A stretch of 64,000 nucleotides of DNA, taken from NCBI GenBank assembly GCA_964531025.1, contig CAZHDY010000002.1:124001-188000 (forward strand), written 5' to 3'. Shown here piece after piece: positions 16,623-25,886 of this stretch. The translations under genes and the position numbers were made by a program. Source of the stretch: CALMEC01 sp964531025. Its GTDB lineage: Bacteria; Actinomycetota; Thermoleophilia; Miltoncostaeales; Miltoncostaeaceae. A model generated the notes under the pieces. It was not told the origin of the DNA, did no database searches, and worked only from the letters and a program-made list of their open reading frames with translations. Positions within the stretch are counted from its first letter, which is position 1; each line of letters begins with the position of its first letter.

Positions 16623-19160
16623 ATGCCGCGCTCACTCATCATCTGCGAAAAGCCCTCGGTCGCCCGTGACGTGGCCGCCGCCCTGCCCGGGAAGTTCACC
16701 AAGGCCGGTGACTTCTACAAGGGCACCAAGTACATCGTCGCGTTCGCCGTCGGCCACCTGGTCGAGCAGATCGACCCCGACGGGTACGACCCCAAGTTCA
16801 AGAAGTGGGTCTACGAGGACCTGCCCATCGTCCCGGACACCTTCAAGTACCACGCCCGCGACGCGAGGGCGTCCAAGCAGCTGAAGGCATTGCACAAGCT
16901 GATGGCCGACGACGACGTCGACGTGCTCGTCAACGCCTGCGACGCGGGGCGCGAGGGCGAGCTCATCTTCAAGCTCATCCTGGAGACGGCCCCGAAGAAG
17001 GCGCACGACAAGCCCGTCAAGCGCGCCTGGTTCAGCTCGATGACCAAGCAGGCCATCCGCGACGCCTTCGACAACCTGCGCGACGACGAGGAGATGCAGC
17101 CGCTGGAGGCCGCGGCTCGCGCCCGCAGCGAGGCCGACTGGCTGGTCGGCATGAACGCCACGCGCGCGGCGACCACCAAGGCCGGATCCGTGCGCAAGGT
17201 GCTGAGCCTGGGACGGGTGCAGACCCCGACGCTGGCGCTCATCGTGGCGCGCGACCTTCAGATCCAGGCGTTCGTCCCGCAGGACTACTGGGAGGTGCAC
17301 GGCACCTTCACCACCGCGGAGGGCGCGGTCTACAACGGCCTCTGGCACGAGGGGTCCAAGAACCGTCTCGACGCGGCCGACGCCGCCGCGGCTATCGTCG
17401 CTGTGACGAATGGCGCGCCGGCGGTCGTCGAGAGTCTCGAGACCAAGCCCCAGACCGAGCAGGCGCCCCTCCTCTACGACCTCACCACGCTGCAGCGCGA
17501 GGCCAACAGCCGCTTCGGCTTCGCGGCCCAGCGGACCCTGTCGACGGCCCAGGCGCTGTACGACCAGCACAAGCTGCTGACCTATCCACGGACCAACTCG
17601 CGCTACCTGTCCGGCGACATGGTGGGCGACCTGAAGTCGATCGCGGCGAACGTGGGATCCGCGGCACCGGTCTACGCCGACGCGGCCCGGTTCGTGCTCG
17701 CGCTCGAGAAGCTTCCGCTGGGCAAGGTCGTGAACGACGCCAAGGTCACGGACCACCACGCGATCATCCCGACCAACGCGGATCACGACCTCGCGCGCCT
17801 GACCAACGACGAGCGACGTATCTACGACATGGTGGCCCGCCGGTTCCTCGCCGTGTTCCACCCCGCCGCGAAGTTCGAGAACACCGTGGTCGAGACGCGC
17901 TGCGCCGAGCACCTCTTCCGCAGCCGCGGCAAGGTGATGATCGAGGCCGGCTGGCGCGCCGTCTACGGCGAGGAGGCCGACGAGGCGGCGGCGTCCGGCA
18001 AGGCGAAGGACGAGAACGAGAAGGACCAGAAGCTGCCTCAGCTCACGCAGGGCGAGGCGGTCACCTGCACCGAGTCGGAGTCGCTGGCCAAGCAGACCAA
18101 GCCGCCGGCGCGCTACTCCGAAGGAACGCTGCTGCGCGCCATGGAGACGGCCGGAAAGCTCGTCGACGACGACGAGGCCGCGGAGGCCATGAAGGACGCG
18201 GGCCTCGGTACCCCGGCCACCCGTGCGGCGACCATCGAGCGTCTCATCGACGCCGACTACGTCGAGCGCGACGGCCGCAGCCTGCGCGCCACCGAGAAGG
18301 GCATCGGCCTCGTGCAGATGCTCGGCGACCACGCCCTGACCAAGGCCGAGCTGACCGGGCAGTGGGAGCAGCGCCTCAACCGCATCCAGCGCGGCGAGGA
18401 GACCCACGACGACTTCCGCCGGGACGTCGAGACGTTCACAGGCGACGTGGTCACGTGGTTCGCCGACAAGGACCGCGACGACCTCCGCATCGAGCGGCGT
18501 GAGCTTGCCAAGTGCCCCACCCCCGGCTGCGAGGGGATGATCGTCGAGTATCCGAAGAGCTACGGCTGCAACAGCTACAAGAGCAAGGACGAGCCGGGCT
18601 GCGGGTACACGCTGTGGAAGCGGCAGAACGGCAAGACCCTTACGTTCGACGCCGCCATGGAGCTGATCGCCCTGGGCAAGTCGAGCAAGGATCTGGAGGC
18701 CGAGCGCGAGATCATCGGCCCCTGCCCCACCGAGGGATGCGACGGCGAGATCATCGAGCGCACGCGCAGCTACGGCTGCACCAGCTGGAAGAGCCGCACC
18801 GAGACCGGCTGCGGTTATGTCATCTGGAAGAAGGTCCGCGGCCAGAAGGGCGAGGTCGACGTCGAGACCGCCAAGCGCATGGTGGCCGCCGGCGAGACCA
18901 ACGCGACGCCGTCCCCGTCCAAGGAGCCGGTCGGCGAGTGCCCGACGCCCGGATGCGGCGGATCGATCGTCGAGAACTCACGGGCGTACGGCTGCACCAG
19001 CTGGAAGAGCCGGAAGAACCCCGGCTGTGGCTTCGTGATCTGGAAGCGCGAGAAGGGCCACGATGTCACCCGCGAGGAGGCGGCGGAGCGCATCGCCGAG
19101 GCCCAGAGCGCGAATGCATCGGGCGCGAAGGACAAGGCGCGCGAGCCCGCGGCGTCGTGA
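16623..19160 (+). CDS. Type IA DNA topoisomerase, TopB-like, with three zinc fingers
   Basis: Relaxes or decatenates DNA by single-strand passage. The 845-residue protein has the TOPRIM domain (CEKPSVARDVA with Glu9; DAGREGE at 107-113), the active-site Tyr321 in LLTYPRTNSR, and three C-terminal four-cysteine zinc modules of similar sequence (CPTPGCEGM..., CPTEGCDGE..., CPTPGCGGS..., each followed by YGCxSxKS and GCGYxxWK). The N-terminal motif IICEKPSVAR is of topoisomerase III type, while the zinc-finger tail is TopA-like. The stop overlaps the ArfB-like gene. Whether this is the only type IA enzyme of the organism cannot be seen here. Confidence 0.92.
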   Translation: MPRSLIICEKPSVARDVAAALPGKFTKAGDFYKGTKYIVAFAVGHLVEQIDPDGYDPKFKKWVYEDLPIVPDTFKYHARDARASKQLKALHKLMADDDVDVLVNACDAGREGELIFKLILETAPKKAHDKPVKRAWFSSMTKQAIRDAFDNLRDDEEMQPLEAAARARSEADWLVGMNATRAATTKAGSVRKVLSLGRVQTPTLALIVARDLQIQAFVPQDYWEVHGTFTTAEGAVYNGLWHEGSKNRLDAADAAAAIVAVTNGAPAVVESLETKPQTEQAPLLYDLTTLQREANSRFGFAAQRTLSTAQALYDQHKLLTYPRTNSRYLSGDMVGDLKSIAANVGSAAPVYADAARFVLALEKLPLGKVVNDAKVTDHHAIIPTNADHDLARLTNDERRIYDMVARRFLAVFHPAAKFENTVVETRCAEHLFRSRGKVMIEAGWRAVYGEEADEAAASGKAKDENEKDQKLPQLTQGEAVTCTESESLAKQTKPPARYSEGTLLRAMETAGKLVDDDEAAEAMKDAGLGTPATRAATIERLIDADYVERDGRSLRATEKGIGLVQMLGDHALTKAELTGQWEQRLNRIQRGEETHDDFRRDVETFTGDVVTWFADKDRDDLRIERRELAKCPTPGCEGMIVEYPKSYGCNSYKSKDEPGCGYTLWKRQNGKTLTFDAAMELIALGKSSKDLEAEREIIGPCPTEGCDGEIIERTRSYGCTSWKSRTETGCGYVIWKKVRGQKGEVDVETAKRMVAAGETNATPSPSKEPVGECPTPGCGGSIVENSRAYGCTSWKSRKNPGCGFVIWKREKGHDVTREEAAERIAEAQSANASGAKDKAREPAAS

Positions 19161-19564
19161 CTCCCGAGCGGGTGACGGCGCACGTCCTGTCGCGGGCGTC
19201 GCTCACCTTCTCGCGCGCGTCGGGCCCCGGCGGGCAGCACCGCGACCACACGGAGAACCGGGCCGAGCTCGTCGTGGGCGTGGATTCCCTGGACGGTCTT
19301 CCCGAACCACTGATCACCCGCCTTCGCGAGGGCCTGCGCCTGGATCGACGGCCGCTCCGGCTGGTCTCGCAGCGCGACCGGTCGCGTGACCGCAACCGCC
19401 AGCACGTCGAGCGGGCGCTGCACGAGCGGATCGCGGCGGCTCTGGCTCCGCGGCGTGCACGTGTGGCGACGCGTCCGTCGAAGGCCTCGGTGGCCCGCCG
19501 GTTGGATCAGAAGGCGCGACGGTCGAGCACGAAGGCGCTGCGCCGCCGCCCGCCGACGGACTGA
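19157..19564 (+). CDS. arfB: ArfB/YaeJ-like peptidyl-tRNA hydrolase with GGQ motif
   Basis: A 135-residue release-factor-domain protein. ArfB rescues stalled ribosomes by hydrolysing peptidyl-tRNA. SRASGPGGQ holds the catalytic GGQ, and the C-terminal 40 residues are rich in Arg/Lys, as expected for the tail that enters the empty mRNA channel. After GGQ the sequence is HRDHTENRAEL, whereas family members usually have a variant of VNKxxS; the Asn and Lys are missing, which is notable. The GTG start overlaps the topoisomerase stop (GTGA). It converges on the RibD-like gene. Confidence 0.85.
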   Translation: MTPERVTAHVLSRASLTFSRASGPGGQHRDHTENRAELVVGVDSLDGLPEPLITRLREGLRLDRRPLRLVSQRDRSRDRNRQHVERALHERIAAALAPRRARVATRPSKASVARRLDQKARRSSTKALRRRPPTD

Positions 19565-19613
19565 CCCTCCGTACCGACGACGACGCAACCACCTCTGGCC
19601 TGACAACCGGCGG

Positions 19614-20279
19614 TCAGGTGGCGTGTCCGCTCCGCCGAGCGAACGTCAGATGGATGACCCCGCTGGGAGAGGTCACCGCTTCGATCCGGAAGCGATGCTC
19701 GAGGCCCTCGAGCCCGTCCCACAGTCGCTCGCCCCGGCCGAGAAGGATCGGCACGACGACGATGTGCATTTCGTCGATGAGATCGGCCCGCAGGAACTCG
19801 CGGATCGTGGTGGTGCCCCCGCCGATGCGAACGTCGAGATCGCCGGCGAGTTCACGCGCTCGCGCGAGCGCGTCTGCGGGCTCGGCGTCGACGAAGTGGA
19901 AGACGTTGCCGCCCTCCATCTCCAGAGGGGGACGCGGATGGTGCGTGAGGACGACCACGGGAGTGTGGAAGGGCGGATCGTCGCCCCACCAGCCCCGCCA
20001 GTCCTCGTCCGGCCACGGCCCCGGCTTGGGCGCGAACTTGTGGCGCCCCATGATCTCGACGCCGATTCCGGTGTTCCAGCGGCTCGCAAACGTCTCGTCG
20101 ATGCCGACGGAACCCTCCTGCTCACCGTGAAAGCCCATCTCCGTGAATGTGCGGGTCGGAATGGCCCAGTCGAGCAGCCGGCGTCCGGCATGACCGAACG
20201 GTGCATCCAGTCGTTGATCCTCACCGACGCCGAAGCCGTCGAGTGAGATCGAGAAGTTGTGAACGCGAACGAGTGACAT
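19614..20279 (-). CDS. Dihydrofolate reductase-fold protein (RibD C-terminal family)
   Basis: A 221-residue stand-alone RibD-C/DHFR-fold protein. It shows VHNFSISLDGFGVG at the N-terminus, EIMGRHKFAP, the nucleotide-site segment DLDVRIGGGTTTIREFLRADLIDEMHIVVVPILLGRGERLW and a typical C-terminal strand. Such proteins bind NAD(P)H; substrates are mostly unknown. It begins nine bases after the SRPBCC gene, in an ArsR-SRPBCC-RibD operon. That combination is common in actinobacteria. Confidence 0.88.
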   Translation of the reverse strand: MSLVRVHNFSISLDGFGVGEDQRLDAPFGHAGRRLLDWAIPTRTFTEMGFHGEQEGSVGIDETFASRWNTGIGVEIMGRHKFAPKPGPWPDEDWRGWWGDDPPFHTPVVVLTHHPRPPLEMEGGNVFHFVDAEPADALARARELAGDLDVRIGGGTTTIREFLRADLIDEMHIVVVPILLGRGERLWDGLEGLEHRFRIEAVTSPSGVIHLTFARRSGHAT

Positions 20280-20288
20280 GGTGCCCTG

Positions 20289-20759
20289 CTATCGATCGGT
20301 GGCCTGAGATCTCGTGACGTGGTCGGCGAGCTTGCGCAACGTCTGCCGACCGCCCTCGACGGCGCGGTATCTCTCGACCGCCACGTCACGCAGTTCCTTC
20401 GTGGGGAACACCGTGCACAGCACGACGCGGGTGCCGTTGCCTGCCGGTTCGAAGGCCAGGGACGACACGAAGGCGTCAGGATCGTCACGGACCTCTCCGT
20501 GCACCAGCTCGATCCGCTCCGGCGGAACGATCTCCCGCCACATGATCCACTCGGGATAGTGAGTGCCATCGGGGCCGTGCATCGTGAAGTCCCACTCCCC
20601 GCCGACGCGGAACTCGAACGAACGGGTGGTGGTGCTGAACCCCTGGGGCCCCCACCACCGGGCGAGGTGCCGGACCTCGGTGAAGGCCTCGAAGACCAGT
20701 TCACGCGGAGCGTCGATGATGTGCGAGACCACGATCTCACGGTCGGTCGTCTCGCTCAC
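20289..20759 (-). CDS. SRPBCC/AHSA1-family protein
   Basis: A 156-residue helix-grip protein of the activator-of-Hsp90-ATPase (AHSA1-like) family. Signatures are IDAPRELVFEAFTEVRHLARWWGP near the N-terminus, RVGGEWDFTMHGPDG in the middle and a C-terminal helix. These proteins bind hydrophobic ligands; here the partner ArsR regulator and RibD-like protein suggest a ligand-responsive unit. The GTG start overlaps the regulator stop (GTGA). Confidence 0.9.
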   Translation of the reverse strand: MSETTDREIVVSHIIDAPRELVFEAFTEVRHLARWWGPQGFSTTTRSFEFRVGGEWDFTMHGPDGTHYPEWIMWREIVPPERIELVHGEVRDDPDAFVSSLAFEPAGNGTRVVLCTVFPTKELRDVAVERYRAVEGGRQTLRKLADHVTRSQATDR

Positions 20760-21103
20760 GACGACTCCTCCCGTCGCGCCTCACCGAGGTTCCGTACATA
20801 GTCGCCCAGACGGTCGAAGCTCTCGTGCCAGAACTGCTCGAAGCCACCGAGCCATTCCTGCACCGGGAGCAACCCCGTCGCATCCAGGTCGTACAGCCGC
20901 TGTTTGCCCGCGCCGCGGACCCGGACCAGTCCGACCTCGCGGAGCACTCGCAGGTGCTTGGACGCCTGCGGCTGCGTCATGCCCAGTTCCTGGGCCAGCT
21001 CCCCGACCGCTCGCTCACCGCCTCGCAACCGCATCAGGATCTCCCGACGCTGTGGCTCCGCGATCGCGTTGAACGCATCGGATGTCGTCGCCGCTCGTGC
21101 CAT
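20756..21103 (-). CDS. ArsR-family winged-helix repressor
   Basis: A 115-residue regulator. The winged helix is clear: AIAEPQRREILMRLRGGERAVGELAQELG followed by the recognition helix MTQPQASKHLRVLREVGLVRV. No Cys-rich metal site is visible, so it belongs to the metal-independent ArsR group usually paired with SRPBCC proteins. The ATG chosen gives ARAATTSDAFNAIAEP; upstream in-frame codons would add about 30 residues unlike the family and run through the promoter. It is the first gene of its operon and likely controls it. Confidence 0.9.
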   Translation of the reverse strand: MARAATTSDAFNAIAEPQRREILMRLRGGERAVGELAQELGMTQPQASKHLRVLREVGLVRVRGAGKQRLYDLDATGLLPVQEWLGGFEQFWHESFDRLGDYVRNLGEARREESS

Positions 21104-21120
21104 GGCGCGCATCATATTCC

Positions 21121-21134
21121 TATATCGACATATA
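21121..21134 (-). promoter_or_regulatory. Candidate ArsR operator / -10 region
   Basis: An AT-rich inverted repeat TATAT-N4-ATATA, 17 bases before the ATG of the ArsR gene and standing out from its G+C-rich surroundings. Its location in the -10 region fits autoregulation. Confidence 0.45.
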
Positions 21135-21242
21135 TCAAGCCTGGCGGCACCCGTCTCACCCGCACATCCGGGACGGAAATCGGGCCCGTGCACCCCCGCG
21201 GCCGACGATCGGGTGAGCGGCCCCGGATCGGACCGCCCGCGG

Positions 21243-22508
21243 CTACCAGATGATCTGGCTGATCGCGTAGATGGCGATGCCGGCGAGCCCGCCGATCACG
21301 GTGCCGTTGATCCGGATGAACTGCAGGTCACGACCGACGGCCAGCTCTACCCGGCTCGCGGCGTCGTGCGGGTCCCAGCGTTCGACGGTCGTCGCGATCA
21401 GATCGCCCGCCTGGTGGCGGTGCTCCTCCAGCAGGTAGCTCACGGCGGCCTCGACCCAGCGATCGATCTTGCCCTGAAGCTCCGGCTCGGCGGCGACGGT
21501 GACCCCGATGGCCTGGACCTCCTCGGCGATCTGGGTGCGCAGCATGGAGGAGGGATCACGTGCCTGCTTCTGCAGCATCACCTTGAAATCGGTCCACAGC
21601 GACGCCGTCCAGGTCCGCACGGCGGGTTGCGACAGGATCTGCATCTTGATCTCCTCGCCGCGTTCGATGAGAACGGGATCGTTCTGCAGCCGATCCGCCA
21701 ACGTCACAAGCCGACCGTCCAGGTAGGCGCGGAACTCATGGTGGGGATCCGCCCCGACCTCACGGACGAAGCTCTGGATGGCGTCGTAGATCTTGTTGAA
21801 GATGCGGTCGTCGATGGCCTCGGGAACCCACCAGGGCGACTCCTTGCCGAATCGCTGGCGCAGGTTCTCCCGGTGCTCGCGAAGGAATCGCTCGGCACCT
21901 CTGAGGCCCGCGTCCACCAGCTCGGCGTGGCGACCGTCCTGTGTGGCGACAGCCAGCACGCGACCGGCCAACGGGGCCAGCGGCACCCTGCGCACCCACG
22001 TGTCGAGGGAGCGCTCGATCGCCAGCTGCACCCGATCGTCACGCAGGACCTGTGTGACGCCGGCGATGGCGGCGGACGCGTGCCGGGCGACGACCTGGGC
22101 GTTCTCCTCCCGCGAGACCCATTCCGCCGCCCGGTGGGTGATCTGCGCGCCACGGAGCTTCTCGATCACGACGTTGGCCGTGAGGAAGTTCTCCTCCACG
22201 AACGAGCCGATGGCACGCCCCAGCTGGTCCTTACGTGTCGGGATGAGCGCGGTGTGCGGCACCGGGACACCCAGGGGATGACGGAAGAGCGCCGTCACCG
22301 CGAACCAGTCGGCCAGTCCGCCCACCATGGACCCCTCGGCCGCCGCGGACACGTAACGGAGCCATCCGTAGTCACCCTCGAAGATGTGGGCCACGATGAA
22401 GACGACGGCCGACAGCACCAGAAGCCCGGTCGCCCGACGCTTCATCCGCCGAAGGGCCTGCGCCCGTGCCTCGTCGTCGTATCCGGAAATCAGAACGCGG
22501 TCGCTCAT
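21243..22508 (-). CDS. DUF445 family membrane protein
   Basis: A 421-residue protein of the DUF445 family (YheB/YjiN-like). Early hydrophobic segments (about residues 27-45 and 58-75) include GSMVGGLADWFAVTALFRHPLG, a clear family signature; a long helical middle follows and a final membrane helix (VIGGLAGIAIYAISQIIW) ends the protein. Function of the family is not established. The ATG was chosen at MSDRVLISGYDDEA; upstream in-frame sequence is Arg/Pro-rich and unlike the family. It is divergent from the nitroreductase fusion. Confidence 0.88.
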   Translation of the reverse strand: MSDRVLISGYDDEARAQALRRMKRRATGLLVLSAVVFIVAHIFEGDYGWLRYVSAAAEGSMVGGLADWFAVTALFRHPLGVPVPHTALIPTRKDQLGRAIGSFVEENFLTANVVIEKLRGAQITHRAAEWVSREENAQVVARHASAAIAGVTQVLRDDRVQLAIERSLDTWVRRVPLAPLAGRVLAVATQDGRHAELVDAGLRGAERFLREHRENLRQRFGKESPWWVPEAIDDRIFNKIYDAIQSFVREVGADPHHEFRAYLDGRLVTLADRLQNDPVLIERGEEIKMQILSQPAVRTWTASLWTDFKVMLQKQARDPSSMLRTQIAEEVQAIGVTVAAEPELQGKIDRWVEAAVSYLLEEHRHQAGDLIATTVERWDPHDAASRVELAVGRDLQFIRINGTVIGGLAGIAIYAISQIIW

Positions 22509-22681
22509 CCGATGAAAGTCTGACAGCGCGATCGGTGGAGATTTCCGCCCAGGCGCCGATAGGTGAATGACGGATCTTCGTTCACGAGACGGAACAGGCA
22601 CCCGCGCCCGCACCGGATCGTAGCCGCGAAGACCGCTTCTCACACCCTGTCGTTACCTGATCGACCTCGAACGGAGCACGT

Positions 22682-24883
22682 TTGAACGTAGATGACGCCA
22701 TCCGCCTGCGGCGCAGTGTCCGCCGGTACTCGGACCGTCCTGTGCCCGACGGCGTTGTCGACGAGTGCCTCCGTCTCGCTCTGCTGGCGCCCACCGGCGG
22801 GATGGCCCAGGCCTGGAGCTTCATCGTGGTGCGGGATACTGAGGTGCGCACGCAGCTGGCCGAGCTTGTGATCGACGGCGGCGCGGAGTACTTCGCCACG
22901 GTCCGTCCGCCCGAGGAAGGCGCCACCGCACGCGAGCACGCGCGCTGGGCCGCCTACTACGCCGAGAAGACCCTCGGCAGCTACGTCGACGTCCCGGTGT
23001 GGATCGTCGCGACGCGCGTCCCCCGCAGCATCTTTCCCGAGGACCAGGCGAACCGGGAGCGCGAGGCCGACCTGATGTCGGTGGCGTTCGCCATGGAGAA
23101 CCTCTTCGTGGCCGCGCGCGCCCGCGGCATCGGGACGGTGCCCACGGTCTTCCACTGGTACCGCGACGCCGAGTTCCGCGCGCTTCTGAACATCCCGGAC
23201 CACATCGACGTCCCGATCATCACGCCGTTCGGCTATCCGGTCGAGTTCCCCACGTCCCTTCCCCCGGCCCTCAAGAGCCTGCGCCGTCCGTGGCACTCGC
23301 TGGTCTTCGACGACGGCTGGGAGAAGCCCCATGCGCGGGCGGGCTCGGTGGACACCCCGTCGAAGACGCCGAAGGCGGCCGAGGCCACGAAGGGAGAGCG
23401 CGAGCGCACTCCGAAGGCTTCGAAGGACGACGCCGCAAGCCCATCCGCCCCGGCGAAGCAGGCGCCCCCGCCCGCTCCCGCCGCACCGGAGACGGTCACC
23501 GCACCCGCACCGCGAACGACCGACGCACCGAAGCCGACGGCATCGAGCGCCTCCACGTCACCGCAGACGCCGAAGACCTCATCCCGCCGGGATGCGCCCG
23601 CACCCGTCACCGCGTCCACGTCGACTCCGTCGTCGGACGCTCCGAGTGCCCCGGTGTCGGCACCGGCATCCACGACATCCGCGACCGCGGTCGTCGAGGC
23701 ACCGGCACCGACGAAGCCCGATCCCGAGCCGGCGACACCACTCCAGACCGCGGCTTCGAGCACAACCGTCGACGCGTCTGACGCAGCAACCACGTCCGCT
23801 GCACCACCACCGGCACCGCCTCGGGAGAGGTCGGAGAAGACCAAGAAGGCGACTTCTCCGAAGAAGACGCAGGAGAAGACCGCCTCAACATCGGACGACA
23901 CGGACGCTCGCACCGACGACGGTCCGACTCCGGCCACCGCCACGGCTTCTGACGGCACCGAACCGCCGCGGAAGACGGCTCCGGCCAAGTCCGCACCGCA
24001 ATCAAGCGACACCGACACGCGGCACAAAGACACGACAACGACCACAGCCGCAACTCCTGAAGCATCCATTCAGGCACCGGGGAAGGCACCTGTCGAGGCC
24101 GACAAGACCGACGCGCGCGCCGAGGGCGACGCCCCCACCCCGGCGGCACCACCGCAACCAGCTCCCGCGACGACGGGCAAGGACGCGGGACCAGCGCGGA
24201 AGACGACATCCGCGAAAGCCGCGCCAGCATCGGACGAAACCGACACGCGCGCCGAGGGCGACGCTCCACCCCCGACCACCGCTCCCGAGGGGTCGGACGC
24301 CGATCCCACCCCTGACGCGACCGATCCCTCGGAGTCGGCGTCCGCACCGCCCGAACCCGCCGACGAGGTCGTCCCGACGTCCACAGACCGCGCATCCGAC
24401 GACACGGATGCGGCTCTCGAGTCGACGGCCGACACCACCACCGATCACGGCACCACGACCGCCGGCCCCCGCGCATCCGAACCTCTCCCCGCGTCGGAGG
24501 TACTCGCGGCCGCCCGTACGGAGCTCGGCCTCAGCCGGATCGAGATCGCGGAGATCGTGGGCGCCACCCCGCGCCTGATCGACGAGTGGATCTCGGGCGA
24601 ATCGGAACCCGGACGTCACCTCAGCGATCAGATCGAGGCGCTCCGGGGAGTCGTCACCGCCATCCACGACACCATGTCGACACGCGCGGCCCGGGTCTGG
24701 CTCGGCATCCCGTCGGCCGAGCTCGACTACTACACGCCCCTCGACGTCCTCCGACGCGGCGAGCTCTACCTCCTGGAGCGCACGCTCCGCGAGCGGCCCC
24801 GGGACATCACGCTCGGAATGATGCTGCGCCCCAACCGGGACGAGTCGCCCGATGACGAGGACACGTCACGCCGGAACACCTGA
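22682..24883 (+). CDS. Nitroreductase fused to Xre/MbcA/ParS-type antitoxin module by a long disordered linker
   Basis: A 733-residue three-part protein. Residues 1 to about 215 are an FMN-dependent nitroreductase domain (IRLRRSVRRYSDRPVPDGVV, then LLAPTGGMAQAWSFIVV). Residues about 216-600 are Ala/Pro/Thr/Ser/Asp-rich low complexity with imperfect repeats around TDxRAEGDAPxP. Residues about 602-655 form a helix-turn-helix (LAAARTELGLSRIEIAEIVG, then TPRLIDEWISG), and residues 670-700 (VWLGIPSAELDYYTPLDVLRRGE) match the toxin-binding domain (DUF2384) of Xre/MbcA/ParS antitoxins. No RES-type toxin gene adjoins it. The start is TTG with GGAG five bases upstream. One uninterrupted frame with consistent codon use argues against an assembly join. 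Confidence 0.8.
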   Translation: MNVDDAIRLRRSVRRYSDRPVPDGVVDECLRLALLAPTGGMAQAWSFIVVRDTEVRTQLAELVIDGGAEYFATVRPPEEGATAREHARWAAYYAEKTLGSYVDVPVWIVATRVPRSIFPEDQANREREADLMSVAFAMENLFVAARARGIGTVPTVFHWYRDAEFRALLNIPDHIDVPIITPFGYPVEFPTSLPPALKSLRRPWHSLVFDDGWEKPHARAGSVDTPSKTPKAAEATKGERERTPKASKDDAASPSAPAKQAPPPAPAAPETVTAPAPRTTDAPKPTASSASTSPQTPKTSSRRDAPAPVTASTSTPSSDAPSAPVSAPASTTSATAVVEAPAPTKPDPEPATPLQTAASSTTVDASDAATTSAAPPPAPPRERSEKTKKATSPKKTQEKTASTSDDTDARTDDGPTPATATASDGTEPPRKTAPAKSAPQSSDTDTRHKDTTTTTAATPEASIQAPGKAPVEADKTDARAEGDAPTPAAPPQPAPATTGKDAGPARKTTSAKAAPASDETDTRAEGDAPPPTTAPEGSDADPTPDATDPSESASAPPEPADEVVPTSTDRASDDTDAALESTADTTTDHGTTTAGPRASEPLPASEVLAAARTELGLSRIEIAEIVGATPRLIDEWISGESEPGRHLSDQIEALRGVVTAIHDTMSTRAARVWLGIPSAELDYYTPLDVLRRGELYLLERTLRERPRDITLGMMLRPNRDESPDDEDTSRRNT

Positions 24884-24920
24884 CCTCCACCCCGTCCACA
24901 CCCCGACCGATCTGAGACAC

Positions 24921-25886
24921 ATGCCTCCGACCACAGCCCCGCCCGCCCAGACGACGGCCAACGCGTCCACGGTCGCCCGTGCCATCGAGACCAACCTGGC
25001 CCGGGTGATCCACGGCAAGGAGGAGGCCGTCCGCCTGGCGGTGGTGACGCTGCTGGGCTCCGGCCACCTGCTCCTGGAGGACGTTCCCGGCGTGGGCAAG
25101 ACCCTGTTCGCAAAGGCACTCGCCCGGTCCATCCACGGTGAGCTGCGACGCATCCAGGGTACTCCGGACCTTCTGCCCGCCGATCTGACCGGTGTGGCCG
25201 TGCTCGATCAGCGTGACGGCTCGTGGCGTTTCCGCGAGGGGCCGCTCTTCGCGAACATCGTGCTGGTCGACGAGATCAACCGTGCGACGCCCCGTACGCA
25301 GTCGGCTCTTCTGGAGGCCATGGAGGAGCGTCAGATCTCCGCCGACGGAAGCACCCGGGTCCTCCCCGACCCGTTCATGGTAATCGGCACCCAGAACCCG
25401 CACGAGCACCACGGCACGTTCCCGCTCGTCGAGGCGCAGCGCGATCGCTTCACCATGGTGCTGAACCTCGGGATGCCGTCACGCCTGTCCGAGATGGCCA
25501 TCCTGCGCGGGGAGGTCGGCACCGACATGCTCGACCTCATCGCCCCCGTCGTGGACACCGTGACGCTGCACCGGGCCATCGACGTGGTCCGGACCGTCCA
25601 CGTGGCCGAGCCCATCGCGGAGTACATCCTCGACATCGTCGGGACGACACGTGATCACGACCAGATCGAGCTCGGAGCGAGTCCCCGGGCATCGCTGAGC
25701 CTTCAGCGCTCGGCACAGGCCCACGCGCTGATCGAGGGCCGTGCGTACGTCGTGCCGGACGACGTCAAGACCGTCGCCGGTCCGTCACTGGCACATCGCG
25801 TCACAGCCTCCGGAGGATTCGACCTCACCCGCTCGCGCGAACTCATCGAGGAGATCCTCCGCCGGGTGCCGCCGCCACGCGGATGA
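24921..25886 (+). CDS. MoxR-family AAA+ ATPase
   Basis: A 321-residue MoxR ATPase, a chaperone-like AAA+ protein thought to help mature partner proteins. Walker A EDVPGVGKT, Walker B IVLVDEINRATPRTQS, sensor 1 VIGTQNPHEHHGTFPL, and the arginine-finger region EAQRDRF are present. A start at base 24852 would add 23 residues and overlap the upstream gene by 32 bases; I prefer the second ATG, though neither has a strong Shine-Dalgarno. Its stop overlaps the DUF58 start, forming the standard MoxR-DUF58-transglutaminase operon. Confidence 0.93.
   Translation: MPPTTAPPAQTTANASTVARAIETNLARVIHGKEEAVRLAVVTLLGSGHLLLEDVPGVGKTLFAKALARSIHGELRRIQGTPDLLPADLTGVAVLDQRDGSWRFREGPLFANIVLVDEINRATPRTQSALLEAMEERQISADGSTRVLPDPFMVIGTQNPHEHHGTFPLVEAQRDRFTMVLNLGMPSRLSEMAILRGEVGTDMLDLIAPVVDTVTLHRAIDVVRTVHVAEPIAEYILDIVGTTRDHDQIELGASPRASLSLQRSAQAHALIEGRAYVVPDDVKTVAGPSLAHRVTASGGFDLTRSRELIEEILRRVPPPRG

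Noticed and set aside
23880..24320. Repeats in the fusion linker as a possible CRISPR or tandem-repeat array
   Set aside because: They are imperfect protein-level repeats with irregular spacing, not identical DNA repeats with unique spacers.
23331..24578. Arg/His/Pro-rich plus-strand frame within the nitroreductase fusion
   Set aside because: Overlaps the low-complexity linker in another frame; its extreme Arg content arises from the Ala/Pro/Thr codons of the real frame.
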